A stretch of 50,624 nt of DNA from CAYOWQ01 sp964407695 (GCA_964407695.1 CAYOWQ010000015.1:1-50624), one strand, 5' to 3'. Counted from the stretch's first letter, positions 37,545 to 45,627 are shown. Translations and numbers: made by a program. The notes: generated by a model from the sequence alone, not told the origin.

Positions 37545-38225
37545 TTAATGCGTCGCCGGCGGACGAAGCTCGTGGATCGAGATGGTGCTTTCGGCGGCGT
37601 TGGGTTGCGATTCAATGCGAGAGTCGATGAGTCTGGCTGACCATCCCAAGCCCTCAAGGAGCGTTGGCAACGCTGCCTCATGGCGACGCCCCGGCCCGGC
37701 GACAATCGCCCGACCTCCCTCGGCCACCAATCGCCCCAGCGCCTTCGCCACAACGTCAACCAGCCGGGCTTCATAGAGAACGTCGGCCCCAACCACGAGA
37801 TCAAATCGCGTAAACTCCTCCGGAATCGCCCGCCAGTCGAGCCGGCTCGTGGTCACTCCGGGCAGCGCATTGCGGGCGGCGTTGGCGGCGGCGAATTCCA
37901 GTGCCGCATCCTCATAGTCGGTCGCCAGCACACTGATCCGGTTGACTGCGAGGGCGAGCGAAACCAGTCCCACCCCGCAGCCGAGCTCGATCGCCCGGGG
38001 TTCCCGCGGCGGATGGTCGAGCAGGTGGCGGGCGAGGCCCCTGGCCGCGGGCCAGAGGTCGGCCCAGTAGGGCAATCGCTCATCGGCCTCAAACGCCTCT
38101 TCATCAATGAGCACCTCGGCATCGGCGGGCCGCAACAGTCGCCACTGGTGCCGGCCGTGGGCGAACGCATCCTCGCGAAGGTTGAACCTCGCCCGCAGCG
38201 AATTCTCGAGCGCCACATCAGTCAT
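37545..38225 (-). CDS. Class I SAM-dependent methyltransferase
   Basis: A 226-aa protein using ATG 38225 (MTDVALENSL); a GTG two codons upstream is possible. Motif I is AIELGCGVGLVSLAL, motif II ATDYEDAALEFAAANAARN, then FDLVVGADVLYEARLVDVV and the later GGRAIVAGPGRRHEAA. The arrangement resembles the lysine-methyltransferase-like group (METTL21/ETFB-KMT type), which methylates proteins such as ETF or chaperones. The particular target is unknown. No signal peptide, so cytoplasmic. It stands between rex and the clpP pair, all on the minus strand, 66 bp after rex. Confidence 0.85.
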   Translation of the reverse strand: MTDVALENSLRARFNLREDAFAHGRHQWRLLRPADAEVLIDEEAFEADERLPYWADLWPAARGLARHLLDHPPREPRAIELGCGVGLVSLALAVNRISVLATDYEDAALEFAAANAARNALPGVTTSRLDWRAIPEEFTRFDLVVGADVLYEARLVDVVAKALGRLVAEGGRAIVAGPGRRHEAALPTLLEGLGWSARLIDSRIESQPNAAESTISIHELRPPATH

Positions 38226-38291
38226 GGGCACGCTGACAACCCGCCATGCAGACTGCGGCCAGCGCTGCCGCCATCAACAGCCTCGCTCAAC

Positions 38292-38954
38292 TCAATCCTC
38301 TTCATCCAGCGAGCCCTTGAGCCCCAGCGAGACCTGGAACGCCAGTTGTTCGAGCGACACCGAGAAATCCACGCTCATCACGCTGACCGCCTTGTTCACC
38401 TCCAGCCTCTTGGGGGCGAAGTTGAGAATGCCCACGACTCCGGCGTCGATCAGCTGCTGGGCCACATCCTGCGCAGCCTCGGCGGGCACGGCCACGATCC
38501 CGATCTTGATCTCCCGCTCCTGAATCAACTGGGCCATGTCGCCCATCGGCCGCACGCGGTGGCCGGTGATCTTCTTCCCCACCACCTGCGGGTCGCTGTC
38601 AAAGACGGCGACGATCTCAAAGCCCTTGCGGCGGAAGCGCTGGTAGGCCATCAGGGCCCGGCCGATGTTGCCCGCGCCCACGACGCAGGCGTTCCAGTTG
38701 CGGTCGGTGCCGAGGATGCGCTTGAGCTGCTCCATCAGGTCGTCGACGCGATAGCCGATGCCGGGGTGGCCGAACTGGCCGAAGCAGGCAAGGTCCTTGC
38801 GCACCTGGGCGTCGGTCAGCCCCAGCGCTGCCCCCAGCTGCTTGGAGCTGACGGTGGCGCGGCCCGCGGATTGCAGCGACTCGATCTCGCGCAGGTAGAG
38901 GCTCAGCCGCTTGGCGGTGGGTCGCGAAATGCGGGATCGCGGCGAGGGCGACAC
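38292..38954 (-). CDS. rex: Redox-sensing transcriptional repressor Rex
   Basis: A 220-aa protein with GTG 38954 as start. Residues about 10-85 are the winged helix (LSLYLREIESLQS; SSKQLGAALGLTDAQVRKDL). VVGAGNIGRAL at 91-101 is the Rossmann NAD(H)-binding loop. The end contains GILNFAPKRLEV. Rex represses fermentation and respiratory genes and is released from DNA when NADH rises relative to NAD+. I saw no clear Rex operator (TTGTGAA-N6-TTCACAA) upstream of any gene here. It is followed by the SAM methyltransferase, probably the same operon. Confidence 0.95.
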   Translation of the reverse strand: MSPSPRSRISRPTAKRLSLYLREIESLQSAGRATVSSKQLGAALGLTDAQVRKDLACFGQFGHPGIGYRVDDLMEQLKRILGTDRNWNACVVGAGNIGRALMAYQRFRRKGFEIVAVFDSDPQVVGKKITGHRVRPMGDMAQLIQEREIKIGIVAVPAEAAQDVAQQLIDAGVVGILNFAPKRLEVNKAVSVMSVDFSVSLEQLAFQVSLGLKGSLDEED

Positions 38955-38998
38955 AGCCTGAGTGTATCACCGGGGCGGAGGGGAGCCCCTCCTCTAGA

Positions 38999-39085
38999 GA
39001 GGTGTCGAGGTGTCCCCCGGAAGGAGGTGTCCCCCGGAAAGAGGTGTCGAGGGGTTCCCCCGGGGGAGGCATCAGGGTGTCGAGG
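38999..39085. repeat. Short degenerate direct repeats upstream of rex
   Basis: The motif GAGGTGTCGAGG occurs at 38999-39010 and 39041-39052, and GGGTGTCGAGG at 39075-39085. TGTCCCCCGGAA occurs at 39011-39022 and 39028-39039. They fill most of the 171-bp gap between rex and the next gene. A repeat-rich untranslated region, probably made by slippage. No promoter is obvious. Confidence 0.7.
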
Positions 39086-39125
39086 GTCTCGCCCGCCGGG
39101 TGATGGATGCGGCTGCGGTGCGGTG

Positions 39126-40511
39126 CTACACCGTCCACGCCGAAAGCAACAGACCGAGGTCAGCGCCGTCGACGGTGGTGTCGCCGTTCAGGTCAGCGCT
39201 TGAGTCCCCTTCGCCCCAGGCGGAAAGCAGCAGACCAAGGTCAGCGCCGTCCACCGCACCGTCGGCGTTGAGGTCGGCGGGGGTGTCCGGAGTGTCGGGG
39301 CAGGCGGGAAGGGTGTAGACGTAGACCGCGCCGGAGATGAAGACGCCTCCCGGGCTGGCTCCGGGCGCGCCTGCGAGGGCGTGTTCAGAGCCTAGCGCTA
39401 CCGCTTTGCCTAACTCCGAAGTCTTACCATCGCTCTCCTTCAGTTCTGCGCTCTGCTTCCACTTGGCCACCGCAAATTCGAATTGATAACACGCATCCTC
39501 GCCGATATCGCCGACCAGCAGGCGGTCGCCGCAAAGATCCATCGACCAGCCGAACCCGCCAATAGGCGGCGTGCCCCAGACGGTGCTGTGCGGCTGCCAC
39601 TCGCGCCCCGTCCATTCGTAGAGATAGACCGCCCCGGCCCAGTCGGGCCCGATCGAGGCGTATGGCGCAGACACCGCCAGCCGGTCACCGTCGAGATCAA
39701 CCACCCAGCCGTAACCACCGGAATCCATGTCGACCGTCTGGTCAAACGTAGCTTCCAAGTTCCACTGGGCGCCGTCGAAGCGATAGAGGTAGACCCGCCC
39801 GTCATCGGCCACCGGCCAGCCGCCCTGATAGATGGTGTTGAGCGCACTCACCGCCGCGACATCGCCCTGAATCGAGACGTCGTAGCCAAAGCTGCTGCCG
39901 AGCGTGCCGTCATCGAACGAGAGGATCTGCTCCTCCACCCACTGCGAGCCGTCGAAGCGATAGATGTAGGCCGCCCCGTCATCATCGCGATAGGGGGCGC
40001 CCACGATCAGCACATCGCCGTCGACATCAATCGACTGGCCGAACTCATCGAGCAGCGCTCCATCGGCCGCAACCAGCTTTTGTTCCTCACCCCACCGACC
40101 GCCCTTCCGACGAAAGACATACGCCGCCCCGGAATACTGGTCGATCGTGTCGTCGCCCCAGGCGCCGACCGCGAGCGTGTCGCCGTCGAGGCTGAGCGAT
40201 CCGGAAAACACGGCGTAGCTCTTGGGATCATGCGGCGTGATGGTCTGCGCCAACGACCACTGGCCATCCGAAAGCTCGTAGAGCTCAACCCGCTCAGCCC
40301 CGACCCTGTCAAGCCCGTTTCCCACCCCGACGGCAAGCGACGTTCCGCTGACGGCTAGATGCCAACCGGCAAGCTCTTGCACTTTGGGTTTGGGCGAAAC
40401 AAGTTGCTGGTCCTCGAAGACCACGCAGGAGGTTCTTGAGTCAGCGACCAACTCTGAACTCAGTAAGAAGAGCGAACATACCACTAAGAAATGGTGAAGA
40501 CAGTGCTGCAT
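39126..40511 (-). CDS. FG-GAP-like secreted protein with dockerin (paralogue 1)
   Basis: A 461-aa protein. ATG 40511 follows AGGAG on the minus strand at good spacing. The signal peptide is FLVVCSLFLLSSELVADS. Repeats of about 55 residues have the style HLAVSGTSLAVGVG, SLDGDTLAVGAWGDDTIDQY, DVDGDVLIVGAPYRDDDGAAY and DLDGDRLAVSAPYASIG, i.e. an FG-GAP-like beta-propeller. Residues about 411-461 are the dockerin. Paralogues sit at 44164 and 45628. Residues coded by 39501-39711 are nearly identical at DNA level to the copy at 45628-47049. It is divergent from the disrupted HAF-like gene at 40590. Confidence 0.87.
   Translation of the reverse strand: MQHCLHHFLVVCSLFLLSSELVADSRTSCVVFEDQQLVSPKPKVQELAGWHLAVSGTSLAVGVGNGLDRVGAERVELYELSDGQWSLAQTITPHDPKSYAVFSGSLSLDGDTLAVGAWGDDTIDQYSGAAYVFRRKGGRWGEEQKLVAADGALLDEFGQSIDVDGDVLIVGAPYRDDDGAAYIYRFDGSQWVEEQILSFDDGTLGSSFGYDVSIQGDVAAVSALNTIYQGGWPVADDGRVYLYRFDGAQWNLEATFDQTVDMDSGGYGWVVDLDGDRLAVSAPYASIGPDWAGAVYLYEWTGREWQPHSTVWGTPPIGGFGWSMDLCGDRLLVGDIGEDACYQFEFAVAKWKQSAELKESDGKTSELGKAVALGSEHALAGAPGASPGGVFISGAVYVYTLPACPDTPDTPADLNADGAVDGADLGLLLSAWGEGDSSADLNGDTTVDGADLGLLLSAWTV
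39161..39334 (-). repeat. 174-bp dockerin DNA block shared by three genes
   Basis: 39161-39334, 44199-44372 and 45672-45845 are the same length without gaps. By eye the last two are identical and the first differs from them at three positions. The block codes for the dockerin and the strand before it (VYVYTLPACPD). The upstream halves of the three genes are much more diverged, so the block looks recently homogenised. Confidence 0.85.
39501..39711 (-). repeat. 211-bp block nearly identical to 46036-46246
   Basis: The two segments are the same length, without gaps, and I saw two differences, in CAGGCGGTCG versus CAGTCGATCG. They code for a repeat unit with DWAGAVYLYEWTGREWQPHS. The flanks diverge abruptly. 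The offset is 6535 bp, close to that of the 330-bp block in the neighbouring genes (6517 bp). Confidence 0.88.
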
Positions 40512-40589
40512 GTTGAAATCTCCTATTGACAACCAGACCGTATCGACAGTATGAAGTGTCTCGGTCCAACTTCAACTCCGGAGTTCAAC
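40512..40589. promoter_or_regulatory. Divergent promoter spacer, duplicated at 47050-47125
   Basis: The spacer between the divergent FG-GAP-like gene and the HAF-like gene. It resembles the spacer at 47050-47125: both have ATTGAC, then CCGTATCGAC or TCGTATCGGC, and later GTCCAACTT with TCCGGAG. TTGACA at 40526-40531 and TATGAA at 40550-40555 form a possible -35/-10 pair for the + gene. This gives an 18-bp spacer and is weak evidence. Confidence 0.4.
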
Positions 40590-40931
40590 ATGTACATCGG
40601 GCACAGACTGTGGCTGGGTAGTTCGTTTGCCTCTCTTGTGGCGACCATCTCCGTGGCCGCGCCACCAAACTACACGCTGGTTGATATCCATTCATTTCAA
40701 AGCGGTTCAACGCTAGCGAACAGTGCTGGCGAATCAATCGACTCCAGCGGCTGTTTCATTTGCGGACAGGAAGAAAACCTTGTCGCACAGGCGCCAGTTT
40801 TCATATGGGACGACACTGGTTCTCCCACCGTGATGTACATCAATGACGAAGATACATCCACGAGTAAATCGTGGGATTTTCAAGACGTAAACAACGTGGG
40901 AATCGCGGTTGGCTCTTCTATCCCAATGGGT

Positions 40932-40951
40932 GCATTGCAAGGCATTGCAAG
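40932..40951 (+). repeat. 10-bp tandem duplication causing a frameshift
   Basis: GCATTGCAAG occurs twice in tandem at 40932-40941 and 40942-40951. Ten bases shift the reading frame by one. Deleting one copy restores an open frame that aligns to the paralogue around LPYFW. Confidence 0.9.
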
Positions 40952-41184
40952 ATAGACCATACTTTTGGTCCGGAACCGGATCTCTTGCGTACCTCGGAAG
41001 AGGCGGTTACGAGCACGGCCGAGTCCGCGCGATTAATGACAACGGTACGTTGGCCGGTGGTGTGTTTACCGCGAACTCCTGCGGAAGCGGAGATTGGAGA
41101 CCGGTGATCTGGAGCTCGCCGACGTCTAATCTCTCGCCAACGTTCATAGATGCAGATACTGTCGATGGCTTTCTCAATGACATT

Positions 41185-41514
41185 AACGCCTCCTCCGATC
41201 TCGTCGTCGGCTGGACGTGGGGAAATCTCAGCGGCAGCTACTACTACCGTCCCGGCAAATGGACCAAGAGCGGCGGAACGTGGTCATCGGTGACGACGCT
41301 TGACTACACCGGTTACAACGGCGGCTTTGCATATGCTGTGAACAATAACGATGTCATTGTGGGCAGCGTCAATTCCGATGACCTTGCGACCTGCGATGTG
41401 GTGGAGCTCCGCGCCGCGATGTGGAACGGTAGCGGCCTGACGGTGTTGCCATTGCTTAGTGGCGACAGTTTCAGCTATGCCTACAGCATCAACGACAACG
41501 ATGTGATCGTCGGC
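41185..41514 (+). repeat. 330-bp block nearly identical to 47702-48031
   Basis: Compared by eye without gaps, the two blocks differ at three positions, all synonymous (GGC/GGT, CGT/CGC, AAC/AAT). Just upstream the two genes are much less alike. The block codes for NASSDLVVGWTWGNLSGSYY and the following HAF repeats. In the first copy the block ends exactly where the gene is truncated. Confidence 0.9.
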
Positions 41515-41939
41515 GGATCGGCATTGTTCACAGCGTAGGCGCGGCTGAAGAAGCCGTCGGGTATGTTGGGGAGAGCGGTGGTGACGCCGCGAGCGTAGAC
41601 GAAAGCGACGTTCTTGAGCCCTTGATTCTCCAGGTGCATGTACCCCACCGCCACTTCGGCGTCGTTTATGTCCGAAATGAGGCCATACGGGTTCTGCGGG
41701 GGAAGGGGCACGATGGTGAGGGAATTCCCATCGTGAAAATAGGGCACAAACTTGTCGCCCAGGCCGCAGTCATACTCACCGCAAATGGCACCGACAGAGG
41801 AGATGCCGATCGTCTGGATATTGGAAATCGTACAAGCCGGTTTTTCCACCAACGGACACACCTGATAGCGCAGGCACTCCGGTGAAACTCCGGCGAAAGC
41901 TGCTGCAAGGGCGAGGCGAATGGAGGAAAAGGGTGTCAT
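41515..41939 (-). pseudogene. 5' fragment of a HAF-repeat protein gene
   Basis: From ATG 41939 a signal peptide (SIRLALAAAFAGVSP) is followed by ECLRYQVC, like AECLRYSV in the gene at 48813-50138, and HAF-like segments (DINDAEVAVGYMHLENQG; RAYAVNNAD). The frame then runs into the antisense of the + pseudogene (PPTITSLSLML) and ends at 41481. About two thirds of the expected gene, including any dockerin, is missing. Gene order matches the intact triplet at 45628-50138, so this is the third member of the first copy, joined to the second by a deletion. Confidence 0.82.
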
Positions 41940-42124
41940 CGCGCATTGAGGGGCCGAGAGCCGACGGTGTCAATTCACTCTACCACCCGCGAGGGAAGGA
42001 GGAGGAAGAACCTGCTGAATTCAACGCCCTCGGACCGATTTCAGTCGAACCTCCCTTTGATGGAGATCCTGCGATGCGGAATTCATTGCGATTGACCCCG
42101 CTTGTTGCGCGCCCGGGTGGGTTG

Positions 42125-42188
42125 GGCAGGGATCCACCCTGCCTGAATTGTTCGTCTCTCTCGCGCACGCGGCAGGGTACACCCTGCC
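42125..42188. repeat. Two similar hairpins in a gene-free stretch
   Basis: GGCAGGG-ATCCA-CCCTGCC (42125-42143) and GGCAGGG-TACA-CCCTGCC (42171-42188) are perfect 7-bp hairpins 46 bp apart. They share arms but differ in loop, which suggests a dispersed REP-like family distinct from the one at 28123. They lie in the 409-bp gap 41940-42348, in which I found no gene. Confidence 0.75.
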
Positions 42189-42348
42189 CTACGACCGCGT
42201 TGCGTGAAGATGGGCTGACTGGCGGTAACATTTTTTCAACGGCGTGTGCAGGATTTCGGTCTTTCGGGCGTATTTTTCCAGGAGTTGTATTGAATGTTCG
42301 CATTCGCCAGCCTCCACATGGGGGCAGGCGTGATTGGGCTGCGATTCC

Positions 42349-42960
42349 ATGAGTGCGATGAAATCCAAGCCGTTCGCCTTCTCACCGGTTCTCGCTCTGG
42401 CCGTTGCTCTGGCACTGGCTGAGGGCGGCGTTGCCGGAATCATCTATTCGCCCACAAGCAAAGACGATTGGTCGTCCTTTGTAAACGGGCAATTCACGAC
42501 GATCGGCTTCACCGGTGACTACTTGCAATTCGTCACAGAACAGTACGCGGATTTGGGCGTACACTTTTCTGATGGCGACGATTACGGCGTAAGCAACTCT
42601 AAATTCACTGATGGCTTTGGGATCAAGGGGAATTGCTGTGGTGGAGGGTCGATCACCGTCACATTTGATGCCCCGCAGACGTGGGTGGCGGCCAACTACC
42701 TGGGGATTCTCAAGATCGCACTTTATATGGATGATGTCTTCATCGACTCAAAGGACATCTTTCAGCCTGGCGTTCTCAATAAGTTCCAAGGCGTGGTGTC
42801 CGACGTCGCGTTCAACAAAGTAATCCTTTCTGACACCGGAGATGGGCTTCCGTTTGTCGATGATCTCCATTTCGGCGGCCCAATTCCCGCGCCTGGTGTG
42901 CTGGCCGCGTTTGTCGGCGCTGCCGGGCTGTCTCTTGGCGGGCGGAGACGAACGCGATGA
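42349..42960 (+). CDS. Secreted protein with PEP-CTERM-like C-terminus (copy 1)
   Basis: A 203-aa protein; ATG 42349 or 42358. The signal peptide is FSPVLALAVALALAEGGVAG. The mature domain contains FTTIGFTGDYLQFVTEQYAD and LGVHFSDGDDYG, followed by GNCCGGGSITVTFD and LPFVDDLHFGGP, a single beta-sandwich of the kind seen in PEP-CTERM proteins. The tail is IPAPGVLAAFVGAAGLSLGG followed by RRRTR: the PEP-CTERM layout (Pro-rich motif, one membrane span, Arg cluster) in the PAPG form common in planctomycetes. An exosortase-type enzyme would cut it; none is in the window. It overlaps copy 2 by ATGA. Confidence 0.83.
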   Translation: MSAMKSKPFAFSPVLALAVALALAEGGVAGIIYSPTSKDDWSSFVNGQFTTIGFTGDYLQFVTEQYADLGVHFSDGDDYGVSNSKFTDGFGIKGNCCGGGSITVTFDAPQTWVAANYLGILKIALYMDDVFIDSKDIFQPGVLNKFQGVVSDVAFNKVILSDTGDGLPFVDDLHFGGPIPAPGVLAAFVGAAGLSLGGRRRTR

Positions 42961-43550
42961 TCGCCGTGCGCTTCATTGCGGCCCTTGTGGTGCTTGGCGT
43001 TCCGACCGATGCCGCCGTTGCGGGCATCATTTTTTCGTCGACCGACAAGCATGAATGGTCTTCATTCGTCAGTAATCAGTTCACCACGATCGGCTTCACC
43101 GGCGACTACTTGCAGTTCGTGACGGAGCAGCATGCCGCCGTTGGAGTTCACTTCACAGATGGAGATGATTACGGGATCAAACAGAATAATTTTCTCGATG
43201 GTTACGGTATTAAGGGAAGTTGTTGTGGTGGGGGCTCCGTTACAGTGGAGTTCGATACGCCACAGCTGTGGATAGCAGCCAACTACTTGGGATCACTCCA
43301 GTTCACTCTCTATGATGGAGATGTCCCCATCGACAGCAAGTGGACGTTTGTTCCCGGGGTTGGAAACAAATTCTTCGGTGTAGCTTCGAATGTGGCATTC
43401 AATAAGGTCGTTATTGAGGTCGCTGGCGGCGCTGGCCTCACGGTCATCGATGATCTCCACTTCGGCGGCCCAATCCCCGCGCCGGGTGTGCTGGGCGCGT
43501 TTGTCGGCGCTGCCGGGCTGTCTCGCGGCGGGCGGAGACGGACGCGATGA
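42957..43550 (+). CDS. Secreted protein with PEP-CTERM-like C-terminus (copy 2)
   Basis: A 197-aa tandem duplicate of the preceding gene, start ATG 42957 overlapping its stop. It keeps GIIFSS, WSSFVSNQFTTIGFTGDYLQ, FTDGDDYGIKQNNF, GSCCGGGSVTVEFD and the tail IPAPGVLGAFVGAAGLSRGG followed by RRRTR. The last 100 bp of the two copies are nearly the same. After the stop the bases GCGATGATCGCC, which open copy 2, occur again at its own end, followed at once by a stop: a leftover of the duplication boundary. The role is unknown and probably structural. Confidence 0.83.
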   Translation: MIAVRFIAALVVLGVPTDAAVAGIIFSSTDKHEWSSFVSNQFTTIGFTGDYLQFVTEQHAAVGVHFTDGDDYGIKQNNFLDGYGIKGSCCGGGSVTVEFDTPQLWIAANYLGSLQFTLYDGDVPIDSKWTFVPGVGNKFFGVASNVAFNKVVIEVAGGAGLTVIDDLHFGGPIPAPGVLGAFVGAAGLSRGGRRRTR

Positions 43551-43566
43551 TCGCCTGACCGCAAGC

Positions 43567-44097
43567 ATGCCCCTGCCGACCGACCTTGTCGCGGTATTGA
43601 ATGGATGTGTCGCCCTGGCGAAGGAATGGCGGGGCGTGGCCAAAGAACGGTGCGACCCGGCGACCGAACGCAGCGCCTTCCGCAAATGCTGGAGGGATCT
43701 GGTGGAGAGGAAGGTTCTCTTCGCTGAGAGAAAGTCTCTCCCCGCGAGGAGCAACCGTCTCCTTGTGATGAGCAACCATCTCCCCCCGAGGACCCGCAGG
43801 CTCCCACCGAGGACCGCGTTTCTCCCCCTCAGGACCGACCATCTCCCTCCGAGGACGGCGAAGCTCCTCGTCAGGACCGACCGTCTCCTTGGGAGGAGAG
43901 GCGAGCAACCTGCGGTCGCCACCCGGGAAACTCGAGTTTCCCGTTTCGGGACCGGAGTTGGCGCACTCCCGAGCCGGGTCGGCACGGTGCGGATGGAGGT
44001 CGGCGCGGGGGAAACCTCGGCCGGAACATCGCGATTCGCGGTCGGCAGGGGGGAATTCGGGGTTGGCGCTTTGGAACCCGGCGGACCTGAACAATGA
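43567..44097 (+). CDS. Putative repeat protein made of heptads (uncertain)
   Basis: An open frame of 176 codons from ATG 43567 without a ribosome site. After 45 non-repetitive residues (LPTDLVAVLNGCVALAKEW) it becomes a run of seven-residue units such as RTRRLPP, RTAFLPL, RTDHLPP, RTAKLLV and then ones ending VGA or VGT. The units are coded by 21-bp DNA repeats, which keep several frames open on both strands, so openness is weak evidence. There is no signal peptide. Just after the end, in the next frame, half a dockerin follows. It may be the decayed linker of a dockerin protein. Function unknown. Confidence 0.35.
   Translation: MPLPTDLVAVLNGCVALAKEWRGVAKERCDPATERSAFRKCWRDLVERKVLFAERKSLPARSNRLLVMSNHLPPRTRRLPPRTAFLPLRTDHLPPRTAKLLVRTDRLLGRRGEQPAVATRETRVSRFGTGVGALPSRVGTVRMEVGAGETSAGTSRFAVGRGEFGVGALEPGGPEQ
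43705..44082 (+). repeat. 18 units of 21 bp in exact register
   Basis: The 378-bp stretch can be cut into 21-bp units without gaps. The first ten (43705-43914) code for R-x-x-x-L-P-P-like heptads, for example AGGACCGACCATCTCCCTCC. The last eight (43915-44082) follow a GTCGGCRCGGGGGAA-type pattern. Units are diverged, so the array is old or constrained, and the change of consensus at 43915 keeps the register. Confidence 0.8.
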
Positions 44098-44152
44098 TGG
44101 CGAAATGGATGGCGCGGATCTGGGCTTGTTGCTCAGCGCGTGGAGTGCGTAG
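44077..44152 (+). pseudogene. Half-dockerin remnant
   Basis: In the frame ending at TAG 44150-44152 the sequence reads NPADLNNDGEMDGADLGLLL, then SAWSA: one complete Ca-binding loop and helix. No second half and no upstream domain in the same frame are present; the 21-bp repeat ORF before it is in another frame. It is either the end of a frameshifted dockerin gene or a recombination scrap. Confidence 0.75.
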
Positions 44153-44163
44153 GCCAGCGCAGC

Positions 44164-45579
44164 CTACGACGTCCAATTGCTCAACAACAGGCCGAGATCA
44201 GCGCCGTCGACGGTGGTGTCGCCGTTGAGGTCAGCGCTTGATTCCCCTTCGCCCCAGGCGGAAAGCAGCAGACCAAGGTCAGCGCCGTCCACCGCACCGT
44301 CGGCGTTGAGGTCGGCGGGGGTGTCCGGAGCGTCGGGGCAGGCGGGAAGGGTGTAGACGTAGACCGCGCCGGAGGTGTGGATGCCTCCGGCATTGGCGCC
44401 AGGCGCACCCACGATGGCATGCGAATCACCAAGGGCCACGCCGTTTCCGAAGCCCATGAACGGCTCGCCCGTGGACGGATAGAGCGATGCGGTCTTGTCC
44501 CATTGTCCGCCGTCGAAGGTGTAGAGATGGGCAGCACCTGAATACTTTCCCGCCGTGCTGTCGTTGAGGTCGCTGACCAGCAGTTGGTCGCCCGCCAGAT
44601 CGACCGACCAGCCGAACCCGTTGATCGGCGGCGTTCCCCAGACGCTGCCCTCCAGAACCCAGTCCTGTTCACTTCGGGCAAAGATAAAGACCGCCCCCGG
44701 CGCTTCGCCATCCTTCGCAGCGGCTGGAGCGCCCACGACGATCCGGTCGCCGTCAAGGTCGACGCACTGGCCGAACTCCGCGGGATTATTCTCTTCGGGT
44801 GCGGTCAGGTGGGCTTCGAGGTTCCAGACCTTCCCGTCATAGCGATAGACGTAGGCCGAGCCGATCAGCGCCACCGGCCACGGGCCGCCCCGGTAGACCA
44901 CCTCGCGGGCGCAAACCACCGCGACATCATCCTGTATCGACACGGAATCGCCGAACACGTCGTTAGGCGTCCCGTTGGCGAGGAACAGTTCCTGCTCTTC
45001 AACCCACTGGGCGCCGTCAAAGCGGAAGATGTATGCAGCGCCCGAAACATTGTGAAACGGTGCGCCGACGATCAGCACATCGCCGTCCACATCGACGGCG
45101 TTGCCGAAGTCATTAATGATGGCGCCGTCGGAGGCGAGCAGCTTCTGCTGCAGCGACCATCGGCCCTCCGAGCGCACAAACACGAACGCTGCTCCCGAAT
45201 GCTGGTCGATGGTGGAATCATCCCGCGCCCCAACCACCAGCGTGTCGCCGTCAAGGCTGATCGAAGACGAAAACGCTTTCGGGATGGTTGGATTGTCCGG
45301 CATCACCGCCTGCAAGTACACCCACTGGTTCGATTCAAGGGTGTAGATCTCAACACGATCCAGGGCGTCGGTGTCAAACCCGGCGGCCGCTCCAAGCGCC
45401 AGCGTCCCGCCGCTGACGGCGATATGCGCGCCGGCATATTGCTGAAAAGCAGTGAATGGGGAAATCAATTGGTCACCTTCAGTCGTGGTGCAGGGCTCAT
45501 CATCCCCCGCAGCCGACACCGCAGCGGCGGCCAGCACGAAGAGAGCCGAGATGAACGCGGTCTGAACGGTGCGGGCCAT
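44164..45579 (-). CDS. FG-GAP-like secreted protein with dockerin (paralogue 2)
   Basis: A 471-aa protein. ATG 45579 follows GGAGG on the minus strand at ideal spacing. The signal peptide is FISALFVLAAAAVSAAG. It starts like the paralogue at 45628 (GDDEPCTTTEGDQLISP) and has the same repeats: HIAVSGGTLALGAAAGFD, SLDGDTLVVGARDDSTIDQ, DVDGDVLIVGAPFHNVSGAA and DLAGDQLLVSDLND. Residues about 421-471 are the dockerin, ending NWTS. It faces the 21-bp repeat region and lies 48 bp after paralogue 3 on the same strand. Probably a surface propeller. Confidence 0.87.
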   Translation of the reverse strand: MARTVQTAFISALFVLAAAAVSAAGDDEPCTTTEGDQLISPFTAFQQYAGAHIAVSGGTLALGAAAGFDTDALDRVEIYTLESNQWVYLQAVMPDNPTIPKAFSSSISLDGDTLVVGARDDSTIDQHSGAAFVFVRSEGRWSLQQKLLASDGAIINDFGNAVDVDGDVLIVGAPFHNVSGAAYIFRFDGAQWVEEQELFLANGTPNDVFGDSVSIQDDVAVVCAREVVYRGGPWPVALIGSAYVYRYDGKVWNLEAHLTAPEENNPAEFGQCVDLDGDRIVVGAPAAAKDGEAPGAVFIFARSEQDWVLEGSVWGTPPINGFGWSVDLAGDQLLVSDLNDSTAGKYSGAAHLYTFDGGQWDKTASLYPSTGEPFMGFGNGVALGDSHAIVGAPGANAGGIHTSGAVYVYTLPACPDAPDTPADLNADGAVDGADLGLLLSAWGEGESSADLNGDTTVDGADLGLLLSNWTS

Positions 45580-45627
45580 GATCAATCCTCCGGTGGGCGG
45601 TGAGAGTCTATCGGCGAGATCGCCGGA

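Larger units (their letters stand above)
40590..41538 (+). pseudogene. HAF-like secreted protein, frameshifted and truncated
   Basis: Starts at ATG 40590 with a signal peptide (LGSSFASLVATISVAA). It matches the paralogue at 47126 all along (LVDIHS, GESID, GCFICGQEE, VFIWDD). The frame is lost because GCATTGCAAG is duplicated in tandem at 40932-40941 and 40942-40951; removing one copy restores IPMGALQDRPYFWSG, and as it stands a stop comes at 40953-40955. After 41514 homology ends: the frame runs into GSALFTA, which is antisense to the gene at 41939. The 3' half, including the dockerin, is missing. Probably non-functional. Confidence 0.88.

Noticed and set aside
43444..44094. Minus-strand ORF in the 21-bp repeat region
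   Set aside because: A 21-bp period keeps several frames open on both strands; there is no ribosome site or recognisable product.
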